From Acanthaster planci (Eukaryota; Echinodermata; Asteroidea; Valvatida; Acanthasteridae), in NCBI RefSeq assembly GCF_001949145.1, contig NW_019091366.1, positions 1,300,799 to 1,364,798 on the forward strand: DNA of 64,000 nucleotides. Reading direction: 5' to 3'. Positions 24,627 through 36,970 of this stretch are shown in pieces. Both the position numbers and the translations under genes were made by a program. The notes under the pieces are model-generated. The model was given only the letters and a program-made list of their open reading frames with translations, was not told where the DNA came from and did not search any database. The number at the start of each line of letters is the position of its first letter. Within the stretch, counting starts at the first letter, position 1.

Positions 24627-27297
24627 TCATTTCACACTAAGTCGTGCGACTAAGTCGTGAGAGGAATGAGGGATTCCGAGCGTTGAGGATGATCCTCGTC
24701 TATGAGTGGTAGCATCCGTTGTTACGGATTCAGATTCCGTCGCGGTGACTCCTTCGTCTGGCTTGATCTTGTTCTCATCATTAATGTCGTCAGTGACTTC
24801 ATCGTCGCTGGCTTCGTCAGCTATCCTCGACTCCGTTGGACTACCCCCGTCTTGGACGCGTACTTGTCGCTCCTTTGCTCTCATGGCGCGGTATTTGGCA
24901 AGCTTTTCCTGCTGGCTCTCCAGGTTCTGCTTGCGCCACTTGATACGCCGGTTCTGAAACCACACTTTGACCTTTTGAAGGGAACAAAAAGGGAAGTCTG
25001 GATGTTATGCATGTGCAGCTCTTCGCAAAATGAAATACCGTGTAAACCTTAATATGACCCTGGTTAAGAATTGGTAAAACGGTAAGATTTTTGCAGGAAT
25101 TAAAGACTAAGATGAATCAATGGCTTGTTATGTCCCCCAATTCATCTGGTGTTGCTCTTACATCAACCATCCACACACCTGCGACTCTGACAGATCGAGT
25201 TGGGCAGCCAGGTACAGTCTTTCCGTGCCGACCATATATTGCTGCCGGGAAAATTCGGTTTCCAAACGGTCCAACTGCTCTTGGGTGAAGATCGTGCGTA
25301 CTCGCTTGGGCTTGCTATTCTGCTCAGTAACCTCAGAATTCCAGTCCAGATCCGGAAGCCCAGATCGCTTCGTGCTGGGGCATAGGCCTATCTCCGCTCG
25401 GTCTGTGCAGAAAATACGAAATAAATATTTGGATCAAATTCCAAGGCGATTTCAGGATCATTGTGGATTTATAAACCCAGGAAGAATTTAAGTCTAGCTA
25501 CATGTATTTAGACATCTTATTTGACATATGACATTATTGACGTTTTGGGAAACTGTAGGATTGAACAGCCAAACCAAATTTAGAATAAATAAAAAGGGAG
25601 GGTAGAAAGTTAAGTAAATAAGTCTAATATGGACATTACGCACTTGGATGAAAAGCTTCTTCAGAAGAATTATATTGAGAAAACAGTGACTTCATTGTCC
25701 TTCCTGCAATTTCTGTCCTGCCGTTAGGAGAGAGGTCCTACACGTCCAAAATGGGTAGTCTCATCATGATTAATTCGATCCTCTTTAAACACGAAGATAC
25801 ACTTTGTCAATATCTATCACTCCAACTCGTAAGACTTAACCCTTTTAGACACATCTCAAGCCCCCTACGGATCCCCAAGGGCCCGTCTTCACACCCCTTC
25901 TTTGTGCTGGCCGACAGTTGGGACGGAAGCTGCCAAGCTTTCTCAAAAACTTCCCTAATGTGCTGTCATCCTTCCCCATTCATGTTATTCTTGGCCATAA
26001 TTGAATACAAACAATCCCCATTCAATATCTGACAGGCCACGTCAGACTACTCAGACCTAGTTATTTTTTCCAGCACCTATTTCAGGCTCCTAATCAATGT
26101 GCGACAAAACGAACGTTTTGCGGAGCCTTTGAGGGAGTGTGGCGGGCCGTGAAATCGGCTCAGCTGACAGGCGGCCCTTGCTGAAAGAAACACCCAAGTG
26201 GACCGGGCGGGGCTCTCTGTCGTTTTTGAATTGTAATTAACAAAGTTAATGAAGTGCCGGTGCAAGAAGAGGGGGGAGCTTAGCGAGAGGATTGTGTTAG
26301 GGAGGCAATTAATCTTGCCGAACGTCGACGTTGATAATGGAGATCCATTAGTAGCTCTGAGAAGGTTATAAATTGACGATCGAAGACGTTGCGAGCCTGT
26401 TAAAGCTCACGCGAAGACAGACCCAGGGTAAAAACGGGATTAACAGCAAGCGAGATGAAAAATTCGTTGCTCACTAATTAGGTTCTCTTGAATATTAAAA
26501 ATGACGTTTATAGTAAGAAAACAGGGAACGAAAGAAGAAGAGCTGATAACTGTTGACACTGTTTGACATTTTTGTTCAAAATGTTCTAGTGTGACGTTTT
26601 TCTGTTGCGAATACTGAAAAGAACGTCATTAGAGATGCACCAGGAAATTTGTAATGAAAAAACCGTACACGGATAAAGCAAGCAGTGTCTGACATATTTA
26701 GTAAAACGAAAGAATCAAAATGAGCAAAATAAAAACAACATTCTGGAGGTGTGAATTTTAGCGTGTAAATTTAGTCAGTAAAGTATACTTACCATTTATT
26801 TTTCTGTCACTGTTGATGACTTCAAACGGTTCCAAAAAGTCATAGTCGAGGTCCTTTCCCGTTTCACTAAATTCTTCTGTGTTAGATCTTACGATGGTTC
26901 TTCCGCTTGTCATCTGGGGAGCAAGATAAGCTGAGGCCGGATAGAGTGAGATATGGGAGGCAGGCAGTGAGCGGTGAAGGCTTGGCACTTTCACGCCGTC
27001 CGATATGGCTGATTGCCGGTATGGGTCAAGATCACAGACTGTCTGGCTGTCCCCTTTCTCGCAGTGTCTCGTCTCCGCGTCTTCTTGTTGCAAACCCAAG
27101 ATGGAATCTATGGTAAAAGATGTCGACCTGCTATTTCTACGGTGGCAGCGACGGTGATACCTCTTGATAGACGACATCGGGTACGGGAGAGGTGGACTAA
27201 GTATCATGGTGCGGTACGGCAGATGGGATAAGGCAGCACTATGCCAGACAGTGGGTGTCAAGGGGAACATCGTGTGGTAAGATTCAGGGCTCAACAT
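24627..27297 (-). CDS. NOTO: Not/Noto homeobox transcription factor, complete, 3 exons
   Basis: This is a Not (notochord homeobox; floating head) family transcription factor of the ANTP class, nuclear and DNA-binding; in chordates it acts in notochord and node. Exons in coding order: 27297-26793, 25402-25179 and 24971-24627 (TGA), giving 357 residues. An eh1-like Groucho-binding motif, FTIDSIL, lies at residues 61-67. The homeodomain spans residues 200-259: it starts [17 protein letters not shown], carries [19 protein letters not shown], and has recognition helix [12 protein letters not shown] (W48, F49, Q50, N51, R53). The intron falls exactly between homeodomain residues 44 and 45. An acidic tail ([16 protein letters not shown]) follows. 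The start ATG gives [12 protein letters not shown]; an in-frame ATG lies 25 codons upstream and is less likely. The family call rests on the homeodomain pattern from memory. Confidence 0.92.
25403..26792. other. Not intron 1, with a GC-richer candidate regulatory block
   Basis: No coding exon is needed or seen. About 25,850-26,400 is less AT-rich and less repetitive than its surroundings. It contains homeodomain-type cores (GTAATTAAC, CAATTAATC), a TCF/SOX-like CCTTTGAG, and a perfect 12-bp palindrome AACGTCGACGTT at 26321-26332. Enhancer function is an inference. Confidence 0.45.
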
Positions 27298-30200
27298 GAC
27301 TGCAAACACGTGTGACTCAAACCTACACACTTTACGGTCGTCGCTTAGCAAAACCACCTGTAGATTCGCCACAGTAAATCAGTTTTTCTCCCTTAACCGA
27401 TGGATGCTACTGAAATCGGCAGATCCATCAAAACTTATTAGCAAGGCAAATAAAAGCTTGCTACAAGACCTCAGATAAGTAAGACAGTCTTTACTTTGCT
27501 CATGCCCCAGGAGCAGGCGGCACATCAGTAGGGCTTACCTCGGTTACGTCTCAGTATTTAAGCGGTCTAACACAGGTGCCATAAATGACAGCAAGGCGTT
27601 AATCGCCCGTCTGAATCTCTAATCCCATCAATTCGTTCTATTTATTTTCCCTCCTCCGGAAAAAAAAATCGAACTCATGTACAGAGCAAAAACCGACTGA
27701 GGTGTAATTAATAATTCAGTATTAGCGCCTCGCGACAAGCTTTAACGGATGGGTCGGAACAAAAACGGGAGATCGAGGGAGGCGGAAACGGCACAGCAGC
27801 TCCCTCAGGAAAATCACCCTCGGAAATGATTGTGAAACGTCATTGGTCAGTTACGTGCATGACGTCAAAGAGTAAGAAGTTTCTAACTGGGTGGTACAAA
27901 TGTTTATACTTGCAAAGTTTATCTCAGTACTGGGTGGAGTGGTTCTATTTCCACTACTCTGAGAATTTAGAATTGTAATTTCTGGACCAAGAGCCGACCG
28001 CCCGTTGACCAATCGGCAGGAAAATTTATCGGACATGTGGTTTTTCGCGTTAAATTTTAACAGCTTGCTTCTTCCTGGACAGAAATCTTGGGTAATGCGA
28101 AATTGAAAAACCCAATCGTGGCTTTCCCATTGTTTTGCGTGAGGGAAGGAACTAAAAGGAATTAAAAGGAACATAGCATTGCCAATTTTTCCAAATTCAT
28201 GGAACTCTATCGGTGCCTTACCAGTTGTTGGAATGAAAAGTGATGACCGAGTCCCAGTTTATACTTATCTGTAGTTTGAAATTCCAGCGGTCCTATACCC
28301 ATGGAGTCGTATGTAAAATCAAAGCCACAGCTAAGTAATTTTGACACGACCAATTATTTTGCCAAGGCAACCGAGACCTAATTTCCGCCTCAGTTAACGT
28401 GACCCAGTTCAGAACTTATTAATTTCAAATTAGTGTCAACTGTGGTGCTGTTTTTATAAAACATCAAGTGTTTTGACAGAGGGGGAGATAATCGCTTTGT
28501 CGAGTCGCGAGCGGTGGAGGAAAAAGTAAAACAGGCTCAAAGACAGCTTTGTGTTTTTGTGCTCGTACAATGCCAGAAAGAAATCACCGTGCGTTAGGCA
28601 GGGAACAATGTCTAAAAAATCATCTGATTGAGCCCTTTCAAAGCCTGAATTGTGTCGATGAACGGGCAATTGGGTAATTACTTCACGGGGCGTGTTGTGG
28701 ACGTGACTCGGTCAAGATATGGCGGATTAGGGGTGGGTAAAGTGGCACTCGAAGGAGGTGAGGGAGGAGGGTTTGATTAAGAGAGAATAAATATGTTCTC
28801 GTGACCCTGTTTGCTTGAAGGTATGGTAAGGACAGTAGCGGAGGATTGGCGAGTATATGTGTTCATGGTCTCACGCCATTTGTTGGAAGGTTTCTTTCCC
28901 ACATGGGGGGGGGTGTTAGATCTCCATGTTAAAAAAGTGGGTCCTGTGGCTTTGCAGGAGGTAGGCAAGAGGGGGAGGTGAGTGCTTGTTGATGGGCCTG
29001 ATCCTTGTCATACTCAAAGTAGGGGCCCCCGTGCCTCACATGTTGAAGTAAAACGAGTGTATGTGGCTCAGTAGTGAATTCTGACCATGGTTCCATAATT
29101 ATTGTCCCTGCCTATGATATACTTTTGTATATTCTAGTTATTCACTTTTTCGAGGGGGGGGGGGACTTTGCCAAACTGACACAGTTAAATTATCAGGAGT
29201 TAATACGACATCCGTTTGCGCGATGTCTCTGGGAAAATGCCCATTTGTAGCAACATGCTCGCGTCAATATTTAATTGTTATTTACATATAATATCCCTAA
29301 TATCGGATTTCGCTGTTTTCACAAGCCTGGGCTCACACTGCGATAATTAAAAGAAGGGAAAAATTGGTTGTAATTAAACGATCAATGACCACGCTCCATC
29401 AGCGCGTCCTATTGATCTCCGAGAGTTGGAATTTAATTTGTCCATCAACGGACGTATTTAGCACGATCAAGATTGAATATGATTGGAAGGTAAACAAGAT
29501 TGGAAGTGTAGTGTTTATATTACACTCCAGTTATTGGATTGTAGCTCCGAATGATGTGTAAACAAACACGTCCAATATACAATTACATTTCCTTATCATT
29601 CCCAAAACTAATTGGTTAACAAGACTGGGTACTATGGATGATCACATGGCGCATGCGCCAGTGGCAGTCATGCGCAGTGGGTTCAAGAAGTGTTCATAGA
29701 CAAAAGAAGCTAACGGAACTTGAGACCAAAACATCGTGTAAACCTGACAAAGCAAAACCAAAACATCTTATTTTTTCGATTTTGAAGATCGGATGAAGTT
29801 TACTTGAAGACGTAAACCAATCTTGCACAGATTTTTTTTGCATTGAAAATGTATTGAAAAAAATTCTTCAGACTCAAAGTGCACCCTTAATGCAGAACAA
29901 CGCCCACCTTATTCAATAATCCTCCTCCAATGTGCTGTTGATGTGCTGTACATTACTGTGTGTTATACAATTGATTCTACAGAACGTTTGAATCGGCCCG
30001 GGAACTTTAGTGGTGATTCGACAGACATATTAAATTACACAATATTGGTTATTGTCTTATGCTTCAAGATACATGAAACAGAAAATCTTTCAGATTTCAG
30101 GTAATTTGCAACAGCGTAAATAACGTTCATGACTTCTACAGTTACATGTATATGAAAGGCATATTTCCTGCATGTATAATACAAATACGATTTTTTTGGG

Positions 30201-30974
30201 TTTAGAAATGATGAAAATTCTGATCTTTTTTCATTTAATATATTCAAACATAAAAGCCTTCCAGAAAGTCTCTCAGAAATCCATTTTGTGGCTGCGTTTT
30301 TCTCCGTCAGGACAAAATTTACCTGAAGATCGATGGCGTGTTAAAAATTAACAGGGGATGATGATACAACCCTTAATTAGCTAAAAAAAAAACATCAATG
30401 TGACTTGTATCGTCCGCAAACTTTTCCTCTTATTGCATAACTATGGTTCTGAATATCCCTAAACAGCTAGGGAAAGTTGAAGGCACTATTGCTTATCAAA
30501 GTCGGAAATAGTGGGTAGGTAACATATGCCATCTAGGGAAAAAAAAAACCCTTGACCTTGGCACCGATTGAAAGGTGGGTGTGCAAAGATTGTACACTCG
30601 TAGTACAGATTGATGCAATTATAAAATGTTAGAAAAATCGGCAACTATACTGTAAAACCCCTCCCCCAAAATTGTTTCCAATAACGGATGACAAGAACCG
30701 TGTTTATTTCGGTTTAGTAATTTTTTCAGTTACACATAAGCTTAACCCGCACATTTTCAAATCCTTCGATTTCATTATGATTCACATATACCCCTTTGAG
30801 TTAAGGTCAATACGACAGAAATGTCCTTCATCAATTAACATCTTTAAATGTCAAAATAGCCAGATGGGAATCGCAAAGAATGGCGCACCAACTCGAGAAA
30901 GGATTAAAACTTCGCAGGAAATAGTTCAGCAAAAATGCGAACAATATCACAGTTCCCGCATTAAAGAAAATCGA
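27298..30974. other. Intergenic DNA: Not upstream region and hyaluronidase 3' flank
   Basis: 3.7 kb without supported ORFs. Toward Not there is a TATA-like TTAAATA in Not sense (27555-27561, about 260 bp before the ATG) and a palindromic CRE-type TGACGTCA (27860-27867) next to an inverted CCAAT box. A 14-bp NRF1-like palindrome lies at 29647-29660. Several G runs occur, including one of about a dozen near 29153-29164. TTTATT at 30703-30708 may be the hyaluronidase polyadenylation signal (AATAAA on the minus strand). Confidence 0.5.
27860..27867. promoter_or_regulatory. Perfect CRE-type palindrome upstream of Not
   Basis: TGACGTCA, the consensus CREB/ATF site, lies 563 bp upstream of the Not start codon, with ATTGG (inverted CCAAT) 18 bp away. 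An exact 8-mer can occur by chance; proximity to a promoter makes it plausible. Confidence 0.35.
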
Positions 30975-33049
30975 TTATGTACAATGATCACAGTTATCTC
31001 CATTCCATCCCTCGTAACACTGGCATCGACATTCAGAAGGCATCTTTTCGACAAAGGTCACGTTCGCGCTACCGGTGACGCGAGAGGGCGTCCTTGATAG
31101 CGCCTGGACTCCTTTTGGCACACACTCCAGAATCTTCCCCACACACCTGCCGTGGCCGCTGCAGAGGGCGGCAGAGCACCGAGCCGCCGCCTTGGTTGTC
31201 TTCTGAACCAACGGGCCAAGGGCTGCTTTAATGTATCCCTGGAGGTCCAGGCAAGCTGCCCGATTGCTAGTGTCGTTGTTATCTCCCCAGAAGACCACAC
31301 CGGCAAGGCCTTGCTCGGCGCTCAGCAGGATAGAGTTGCGCAAGTCCTCCTAGATGTATAGAGAGTAGGAAGAAAACTTGGAGCTGAATGTAGCCTAAAC
31401 CCATTACTTTTCATATACTTGAAAAGGCAATATATAACAATGCTTTGGAAAGACACATTCGTCATATACGTGCCATCGTTATAAAACTTGAATGCTTTAA
31501 CCAACTGCTATTCAGACAAAACGTTTCGTGACCCGCATCAGACGGATTTTCAACTATAAAATCAGTTTTAAGTTTAACAAGCTTCCCAAAAGATTTGGTC
31601 CGGGTGACTCTTCTGGATTGTATTCTGATCAGACTTCTGATCAACACAGAAAGTGGTCTTCCAGTAACTTGTCATCCCAATTCCAGCAAAGTATCAAATG
31701 ATGCTAAGTTTCTTAGAAATGATAACCCAGTTAATAGTTATAACAAGTGCTTACCAAGTTGAGGTAGTAACCACTGAAGGTGTAATTAAGAGCGCAATAG
31801 CTGTAGATCGGCAGGGTGGGTGACCTAGAGCTGTTCCGTACTCGTAGAGCTTCTTGGAGAATGGTTTCTATGTAGACGGCGCTGCTTGCTCGTATGTTCT
31901 TCTGCTTCATGTAAATAGACGGGTAGAGGGCAGATGAGGCGTCAGCGAGCCACAACAGCTCATCGTTTGACGCCAGCGTTAAAGGTTTGCAGTGCCTAGC
32001 GTCATCACGGTTTTGGCAGTACGGGAAATGATAGAAGCCAAACAGGGCCTTGGGTCGCAGCCGACGGGCTAGCAGTATCGTACCTTCGAACAGAGACCGA
32101 GCTGCCTCCTCGAACTCAGTTTTGGCCGCTGCCTCCACGGTAGCCAGGTCCCATGTCGGGTGTCGAAGGCGCACAAGGTCTATGGATTCAGTCACGTACA
32201 CCTTTGCCGAGTGCATGTTTTTGTTCCATGCAGGACTCCAAAATTCCCAGTCGATGACACCGAGGCCGCTGTAGTTTGCATCTGGGATAGCCGCAAGGAT
32301 ATCTCCAGCTGCCTTCTCCAGGTGAGCAGTCATGTTAACAAGCTGATAGGGTTAATAACAGTATTAAACATGAAATGTACCCAGCTTCCCTTCTCACATG
32401 ACCCCCCAAAATCATAAACCACCTCGAATTCCAGGGCAGTAAATGGTCTTACTGTAAAATACTTCTTGAACCAAACCTAGGCACTGTGTACAGTTATGTA
32501 TTTTAGACGTGCTAAACACAACGGCTGCCTTTTCTGCCCTTACGCAGATGCCTATTCGATGGGGGAAAGTGCTTGGTAATAAGTGTCTTAACCATGGATA
32601 CACTAATTCATGGGATGAACTATGCATTCAGATTTGCTTTTTTCAGAAAGTCCACGGACCTGAGGGAGCCCCCCGTTGACAAATTTGCCGTGTTGGATGT
32701 ACGGCAGTCGTCCAAGGTTCTCGTGGCTGAAATAAGCCAAGACACCTTTTCCTGTCAACGAGTTTGTCTTGATTCCATACGACGCCAAGTTCAAGTCAAC
32801 ACCAAACTTGGCATGACAGCGTTGAGAGTTCTTAATGTTCCACACTGCCGTGAAAGCGCAGTCGGCCAGGGCTGGTGGTGCCGAGCTTGGACTCGATTGT
32901 CGCCCACTGACGAGTTGCTGAGATTGAGCGTCCGGTATTCCAAATAGGTCACTTTGTTGAGATGCCGATTTGAGGGACGATACCATAGGAATGCTCAGGA
33001 CCGTCAGTGTGAATAACAATCCCTGTGCAAAGATCCTCGTCTCAGGCAT
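30975..33049 (-). CDS. Hyaluronidase (GH56, HYAL family), complete, 3 exons, C-terminal EGF-like domain
   Basis: The product is an endo-beta-N-acetylhexosaminidase of glycoside hydrolase family 56, expected to cleave hyaluronan or chondroitin in lysosome or extracellular space. Exons: 33049-32660, 32342-31755 and 31349-30975, giving 450 residues against 435-481 for vertebrate HYAL proteins. A signal peptide (LLFTLTVLSIPMVSS) is followed by a short S/Q-rich spacer, then FTAVWNIKNSQRC and a GKFVNGGLPQ segment. The catalytic VIDWEFW places the acid pair at D161 and E163. Further family marks are EFEEAAR, SSALYPSIY and GVVFWGD (W347). A C-terminal cysteine cluster (CSAALCSGHGRCVG ... CRCQCYEGWNGDNC) forms the EGF-like domain, with a long loop between its halves. 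All known catalytic positions seem intact. Which vertebrate HYAL it is closest to cannot be told. An AG just before the ATG could be a 5' UTR intron acceptor. Confidence 0.92.
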
Positions 33050-33837
33050 TCTGGGTTGTAAAAACACACACAAAACAAGTTCAAAGCCTCAGACATCGTT
33101 TCTGACTGAAACAAATTTGACTGTATCACCAATCGACCCCAAAAAGGCAAGGTCATTCGAAAACAAACACACGTCCGCACGGGAAAGGCAGACCTCGTGG
33201 GCACGTATTATTTGTTCCCGAATGACCTCAGACGTTCTTCATTTGAGTATCCGCTGTCGGAAAACCAAATTGGCATGAACAAGGAACATATTTTGTTCTC
33301 TTTTTTTTACACGTTTTAACTCACAAAACTTGTACAGCCACCCTTGATAATTTATGTAATTGCGATTCTAACACACGACCATAGCAATTGCTGATTATTA
33401 GAAATGAACAAATTTACAATCTCCCTTTCCACGCCATATATATGCACAGGTAATCTAAATGACAACCTCCTTTCTCCTTGGGCACAGTATTTCAAACGTG
33501 AAGAAATGATCAATTTCCCCCTTCGAAAATGTTGATCTGGATCCAGCCCTGTTTGGCTTGACGAGTTAAGGAAGACATGTAGGTGAAAAGAAAAAAATGA
33601 ATGAATGATTTTCATGTGAAAAACTTCATGACGTATCACTATCAGTACCCATCGACACTTTCACTACCTCTTTTACACACAGTCAGTGCCCAGTATTTTG
33701 ACAGTTCATTTTGACATTTCTAAATCAGGCCAACCTGATGAGAGAAGGGCTTGTCTATAGCTCCCAGAAGAGAGATACAACCCCGCATGGTTCAAGGGGT
33801 TACAGCATGCTGGACTAGGCTTCTTTACCTTGCTTAA

Positions 33838-34409
33838 AGGAACCAGGAAATAGAAATATATTTACAAATTATACTAAAAACCCTTGAAATTTTATATTTG
33901 GGTTCAATTAACCTTACTTTAATATTTGTTTTGCAATTTTAACCCATATTTTGATGCTTTTTTGGTTTTTATGCTAATGAATATTTGCATATTTCATGAG
34001 CAGAACTATGATGTCATCCAAGGCACTAAATCTCAATGTTGCGCTGATTTGTGCACATTTTTTTAACCACTGCTATGGTAGATTTTATATTTTTTGCAGT
34101 TTATTGCTGCGTAAGTATATTGCAATGATCCAGCAAAAATCCTTTTCACAGAAAAGTTCCCAGATAGCAAAGTTGGGGTTCACAATTTGAACATGAAAAC
34201 ATGCAACATGAGCCATGTCTTCCTGGATTTACATCAAAGCAAAAGCGCCCTCACTTGTCCAGAAATGCTTGGTCAATTTTTAATGTTTGAAAAGGTGCAC
34301 CATTCAGTTCACGCAACTCAAAAAAGATGTCAGACAGTCTTCATACATGGAAGAAGAGTACAGAGATACACAAAAAGTAATTCTAAAAAAAATTCATTTC
34401 CTGGATCCT
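33838..34409. mobile_element. MITE-like element with TTAA target duplication
   Basis: A 572-bp AT-rich insertion has 14-bp inverted ends with one mismatch: left AGGAACCAGGAAAT, right (reversed) AGGATCCAGGAAAT. It is flanked by TTAA at 33834-33837 and 34410-34413. There is no transposase. TTAA duplication suggests piggyBac-like mobilisation, although the ends start AGG rather than CCC. Confidence 0.6.
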
Positions 34410-36849
34410 TTAAGTTATACTCTTGAATGGGTGGCTGACAAGGACTTTCACCCGAGCATTTTGGAAACCTTATAACAGTGTTGACTTTATCGTGTATAGC
34501 ATATCCACACTAATGTATCCAGTGTAAGTACAGGCTAACGCGACGCAAACAATACATGTGACCTTGTAACACTGACACCAGGATATAATATGATAAGGAA
34601 ATCCTAACAGCCAGACTGTTTTCAGTTGTGTCGCCGCGTTATGTGCGTAAATACTTTTCTTTTTCAAACTTGATCGGCTCGTACATTATTTTTCACTTTG
34701 ATTTTCCACTTGCCGCTTTGACTTTGTTTTTCCTTGTTCATACATTTTATTTGTATAGTTCATTAAAACATTCTTTTTTTCTTGTAGGATTATACAAGCT
34801 TTAATATTTCAGGGGCCAACATCAGCAAGTGTAATAAATTAAAAGTCCAACAGCTGGATGCAAGTCAGCCCGTGGAAATTGAAGAGTATTTTTGAGAATT
34901 TTCCGAGGTGTGTTCAGGCCTGTCGAATTTCTCAATGCTCGACTGCTGCAGGTATGCAGACACATTAACATATTACATACCAGTAATGCTCTGTAGTCTC
35001 CTTTTCACTCATCATGTACAAATAATAAAATTCGCTAAATGTCATTAAAAAATTATTATGATTGCAATGATTGTTTTTTATCACTATTTATTTCTTTTTG
35101 AGTTGAAGTGGGGATGGTCACCCCTCAAATCTGCGCCTGGGGTATCAACAGACCCCTCCACAGCCTGTACTATTTATCGCAACGAAGGCACTGATTGTAC
35201 AGTACACGAGGCCCCGGTCAGGCTCATTATTGTAACCCGGTCACGAGACGCGTACTTTATTCGTTCTGAACGATACGCTCTGTAGCATGATAATAATTGA
35301 TATGGACGACATCGTGCCAGAACACCAACACATTGAGTTATCGTGGTTTAAAATACAATCACCAGTTTGCTTACATGATCTGCAGACCAAGTCCGTGCAT
35401 AATCAGTTCCTGTGCACCTTGTACTGGGACAACTGAAAATACAGAACGAAATGGAGCTGATGATTGTATTTTTGACAGAGAGTGCTCTGTCCACAACACG
35501 AAACCGTCGGGATATTAGCAGGTTGTGCACGCTAAAATGAATGTTTAAAGGGTTGCATTTAGTTAAACGGACCCCATATTACATGAATTGCACCACACCA
35601 TCAACCAGTCATTCATAGCACTTACCTTGTAGCTTGATTATCTGTCTAGGCTATGTCCAAATGATTCATATTGCTAGTTAATGATTCTGTGACGATTCTC
35701 CCTCACTGTCACTGACCGGTATTACAAACAACATGAATACCAGTCAATCAATGACAAGTTTATTCTGGCAATAAAAACGTTGGTGACCTCACACACATAA
35801 TACTTACTGCTAGTCAAAATAGGCGCGCTGTTAAGACTGAATCTACACACACACAGCCACCCACACAACCCTATGCCAATTTAGCATTAACATGACAGGG
35901 GTAAAAATTATGTAAATTTTCTGAGGGCAATCCACGGACCTGGGTGTTCTTGAACAACGTTTGAATTGTGTACCATCGAACCTCATTAGTGAGAGGCCTT
36001 CGGACTTTGCACATTACCTTGTTACAATAACGTTGCATTGTCAGGAATGAAAAAAAAAAGAGAACAAAGGATACTGACCTACTTTCCTCGCAATAAGCAG
36101 CATGGTCCTAAATCTTCCAATTTTAGTAGGGTTTTGCAAACATCCTAGGGAGTTAGGGTTAACAGTTCTCTTATTTATGAGGTTTGACTGTTACAAGTGT
36201 ACCGACAAATACAATTATATCATGTACATGGACGTGGACTAGGATGCAGTATGCATGGCAACGTCAGATTTCTGTCCTGGAAGGCTGTATACTACATATA
36301 TCGCTGTTGAGGCGCGTAACACAAGTATTTTTTTATCATAGGGCCTATATGAAGCTTTGCAACAGTAGGCCAACATGGAACAGACGTTTTTTGTCCTGAA
36401 GGCCAAGGCTTTTTACCCTCAAGGCCAAGGCCCTATAGGGTAAACATACTACTAACATAAAACGTAGCGCCTTTGTAGCAAATGTCATTCATTGCTGTCA
36501 CGCTGGGTGGCCAGTAATCACCAAAAGCGACGTCCTCCGATGGATTGACCAGCCTGGGTTTATTCGGTTAAACAGGGAGAGCATTGACGCATCTAGGTGG
36601 GTCAACTTCACTCACCTAACCCTACAGTTCCACGGAACCTTCAATACTGCGCTTTGTTATCATTTCACTGGTGAACTAGACGAAGCCTTTGCAGATAGCT
36701 GCGTTACGAACCGTTAGGAAAACACATTGATGGGGGGACACTAGAGTTGAAATTCCCTGTAGCGACCCTCGAATGGCTGAAAAAATCAAACAGGTCCCAC
36801 TTTCCATGAAGCCAACGCCTCACTAAAGGGCCACTCACCGGACACACCG

Positions 36850-36970
36850 CCAAAATCTCTTCCCATAACTCAGGCTGGTTATAAAGGCCCTCACCCAATA
36901 ACATACCGGGCCACTGCCCCTCAATAATGTACCAAGGCACTCCTCACGATAAAGCATCCCCTACAATGAT
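36850..36970. repeat. Degenerate ~26-bp tandem repeat
   Basis: On the minus strand, successive units begin TTATCGTGAGG, TTATTGAGGGG and TTATTGGGTGAGGG, each followed by a GTGCCTT, GTGGCCC or GGGCCTT block at 25-27 bp spacing. An ORF across it is a by-product of the repeat and matches nothing recognised. Confidence 0.4.
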
